Source of the DNA: Paraburkholderia sp. BL25I1N1
GTDB lineage: Bacteria; Pseudomonadota; Gammaproteobacteria; Burkholderiales; Burkholderiaceae
DNA: 64,000 nt
Direction of reading: 5' to 3'
Assembly (NCBI RefSeq): GCF_003002025.1
Contig: NZ_PVZB01000006.1
Span: 62,001-126,000 of the forward strand
The translations under genes were made by a program, and so were the position numbers. Positions 62,131 through 64,000 of the stretch are shown here, in pieces. The first letter of the stretch is position 1; every line of letters starts with the position of its first letter. The notes below the pieces were generated by a model. The model was given only the letters and a program-made list of their open reading frames with translations, had not been told where the DNA came from and made no database searches.

Positions 62131-63708
62131 ATGCTGACAAACTTCCTCAGCGCACTGTTCGGCGCACGCGCGCCGTCCGATCTCGCCCGCTCGGCACAGG
62201 GGCGCTGGGACGACTGGCTGCACCCCATCAGCGACGACGCGCCAGTCGGCACCGACCCCGGCTATGACGATGAATTCCTCGCGATCAAGGAGGAAGTCGC
62301 CAAACTCTCGGAGGTCGACAACACGTTGATTGTCGATACTGCCGAACGCCTGCTCAAGCGTAGCGCGAAGGACGTACGGCTCGCCGTCTACTACCTCTAC
62401 GGGCGCATGCGCCGCGACGGCGCGGAAGGTGTCGCTTCGGGTTTCGAATTGCTATCTGCATTCGTCGACCGTTTCGGCGACACGCTGTTGCCGGCGCGCG
62501 TGGAAACGCGCAAGGCATCGCTCGAATGGCTGGCCGGTGGCACCTTCGCTGACCGGCTCGACCGCGTGCAGGGTTTGTCCGGCCCGCTGCTCGCGCGTAC
62601 GCTGTCGGCGCTCGCGCTGATCAACGAGCGCACCGCGCCTTGGCCCGAAGCCGCGCGTCCTGACCTCGATCCGTTGTTCCGGCGCTTCGAAGGCCGCGTG
62701 GAGTCGCCTGAATTGTCGGAAAGCTCAGGCAATAGCGGCACATCGGCGGAGAACTCGTCAGCCTCGGCGCTGCCATTGGCTGGGGGAGTGTCCTCGACTC
62801 GTGAGTTGCTGGATCGCGCACGCCAGATGGTGCTGTTCCTGCGCGATCAGCCGCACGGCTATCTGGCGGCCTATCGGCTGATGCGCTGCGTGCGTTGGGA
62901 CACACTCACCGAAGTGCCGCCGCATGAGGTCAGCGGCAAAACGCGGCTCGTGGCGCCGCGCGCGGAACTGCGCGCGCTTCTGAAACGTCTGCTGTTGCAG
63001 AGGCAATGGCCGGAGCTGCTGGAGCGCGTCGAGGCGGCGTTTGCCGAAGGCGCGAATCACTTCTGGCTGGACCTGCAGTACTACGCGTTCAGTGCCCAGG
63101 AACAGGCGGGCGGCGACTACGCAAAGGTCCGCGATCTGGCTGCCACCGACTGCGCGCTCATGCTCGAACGGCTGCCCGGTCTCGACCAGCTTTCATTCTC
63201 CGACGGCTCGCCGTTCGCCGACGACACGACACTCGAATGGATCGCGCGCCATGCCACGGTGCGCGATGTCGAGCGAGGCGAAAGCGTGACACCCGTGGCG
63301 GTGTCGTCGGTGAACGCGGACTGGGCGGAAACCGAAGCTCAGGCCGTCGAGCTCGCCGCACAGCAGGGTCTGGACGTCGCGTTCGCGTGGCTGCAACGCC
63401 TGCCCGCCGAGGATGGCGAGCGTGGCCGCTTCGTCCGGCAACTGGTGATGGCGCGCGTTGCCGAGCACGCGGATCGTCTGGACACCGCGCTGCATTTACT
63501 GTCCGTTCTCGATGCCGCAGCGCAACGCTTCCAACTCGCTGCATGGGAGCCTTCGTTGGCCTTCGACGCCAAATATCATCTTCTGCGCCTGCTCAGAATC
63601 CGCATGAACCGCAAGGACGCGGACAAGCCCGCGCTGACCGCCCGCGCCGACGTGCTGACGGGCGAGCTCACGGCGATCGACCCGGCGCGTGCCGTGACGT
63701 TCGCGTGA
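62131..63708 (+). CDS. tssA: T6SS TssA protein (ImpA N-terminal and VasJ-type C-terminal domains)
   Basis: A 525-residue TssA. The ImpA N-terminal domain shows HPISDDAPVGTDPGYDDEFLAIKEEV, VYYLYGRMRRDGAEGV and LLSAFVDRFGDTLLPAR. An acidic Ser-rich linker follows near residues 195-225. The C-terminal domain with NHFWLDLQYYAFSAQEQAG, DVAFAWLQRLPAEDGERGRF and RLRIN-like ends is of the VasJ type. TssA proteins chaperone tail assembly or cap the sheath. The gene follows tssM by 37 bases. Confidence 0.9.
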   Translation: MLTNFLSALFGARAPSDLARSAQGRWDDWLHPISDDAPVGTDPGYDDEFLAIKEEVAKLSEVDNTLIVDTAERLLKRSAKDVRLAVYYLYGRMRRDGAEGVASGFELLSAFVDRFGDTLLPARVETRKASLEWLAGGTFADRLDRVQGLSGPLLARTLSALALINERTAPWPEAARPDLDPLFRRFEGRVESPELSESSGNSGTSAENSSASALPLAGGVSSTRELLDRARQMVLFLRDQPHGYLAAYRLMRCVRWDTLTEVPPHEVSGKTRLVAPRAELRALLKRLLLQRQWPELLERVEAAFAEGANHFWLDLQYYAFSAQEQAGGDYAKVRDLAATDCALMLERLPGLDQLSFSDGSPFADDTTLEWIARHATVRDVERGESVTPVAVSSVNADWAETEAQAVELAAQQGLDVAFAWLQRLPAEDGERGRFVRQLVMARVAEHADRLDTALHLLSVLDAAAQRFQLAAWEPSLAFDAKYHLLRLLRIRMNRKDADKPALTARADVLTGELTAIDPARAVTFA

Positions 63709-63739
63709 GCCGTACCCAGGATAGCGAAACTTTTAGCCC

Positions 63740-64000
63740 ATGAGCGAACCCATCAAAGACAACGAAATACTGCGTTATTACGAAGCGGAAATGCGCTACC
63801 TGCGCGAAGCTGGCAAGGAGTTCGCACACGCGTTTCCTGATCGCGCCCGCCGGTTGAACATTGACCGCATCGGCGAGCGCGATCCCCACGTCGAACGATT
63901 GTTCGAAGGCTTTGCATTCCTGATGGGCCGCCTGCGTCACAAGCTCGACGATGAACTGCCCGAGCTGACCGAAGGGCTCGTCAGCATGCTGTGGCCGCAT
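63740..64000 (+). CDS. tssF: T6SS baseplate protein TssF, 5' part (cut by window end)
   Basis: The first 87 residues of TssF are present. The family start is clear: LRYYEAEMRYLREAGKEFAHAFPDRARRLNI, then DPHVERLFEGFAFLMGRLRHKLDDELPELTEGLVSMLWPH. The full protein is normally about 600 residues; the remainder lies beyond the window. TssF joins TssG to form the wedge that holds TssK. tssG would be expected next. Confidence 0.93.
   Translation, partial: MSEPIKDNEILRYYEAEMRYLREAGKEFAHAFPDRARRLNIDRIGERDPHVERLFEGFAFLMGRLRHKLDDELPELTEGLVSMLWPH

Overview
The window is high-GC chromosomal DNA of a Gram-negative betaproteobacterium. The general porin type, the TRAP and uronate genes and the type VI secretion (T6SS) gene set all point to Burkholderiaceae, most likely a Paraburkholderia-like soil or plant-associated species. 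This taxonomic call is inferred from gene content and protein style, not from a marker gene. I saw no rRNA, tRNA, CRISPR array or insertion sequence.

Layout. (1) 0.3-3 kb: a cyanide-insensitive-type bd quinol oxidase operon (cydA-cydB-small subunit) with a perfect Anr/FNR box upstream. (2) 3.7-5.2 kb: an alpha/beta hydrolase of the chloroperoxidase/arylesterase type and a DUF2867 protein. (3) 5.5-25.8 kb: a uronate/galactarate catabolic island. It holds an exported GH28 polygalacturonase, an MFS hexuronate transporter, a TRAP transporter, a porin, two uronate dehydrogenases, a lactonase, galactarate dehydratase, 5-dehydro-4-deoxyglucarate dehydratase, 2,5-dioxovalerate dehydrogenase, the alternative GarL-GarR branch, a second MFS transporter and a FadR-type regulator. 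A recurrent operator, consensus TTGTA(C/G)GA(T/C)GAC(C/G)TAT, lies upstream of nearly every transcription unit of the island and, as a palindromic variant, upstream of the regulator gene. The genes form a route from pectin to galacturonate, galactarolactone, galactarate and 5-keto-4-deoxyglucarate, and then either to 2-oxoglutarate (KdgD plus dehydrogenase) or to pyruvate and glycerate (GarL plus GarR).

(4) 25.8-39.3 kb: mixed accessory and metabolic genes. They include a tautomerase, a class II aldolase, a urea channel, and a four-gene lipid-type operon (flavin monooxygenase, SDR, PF10118 protein, epoxide-hydrolase-like protein broken by a frameshift). The region also has an orphan SsuA-like binding protein, MerR, GNAT, VanX/DdpX, RpiR and EamA genes.

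(5) 39.4-64 kb: a T6SS locus built as two divergent blocks. The leftward block is tssB-tssC-tssK-tssL-(TssM-like/OmpA hybrid)-hcp-tssH-tssE. The rightward block is vgrG-phospholipase D effector-lipoprotein (probable immunity)-PAAR-unknown membrane protein-tssM-tssA-tssF, with tssF cut by the window edge. tssG and tssJ are not in the window. Notable points are a transthyretin-like C-terminal extension on VgrG next to the lipase effector, two proteins with a TssM-like cytoplasmic domain that both lack an intact P-loop, and an uncharacterised two-helix membrane protein between PAAR and TssM.
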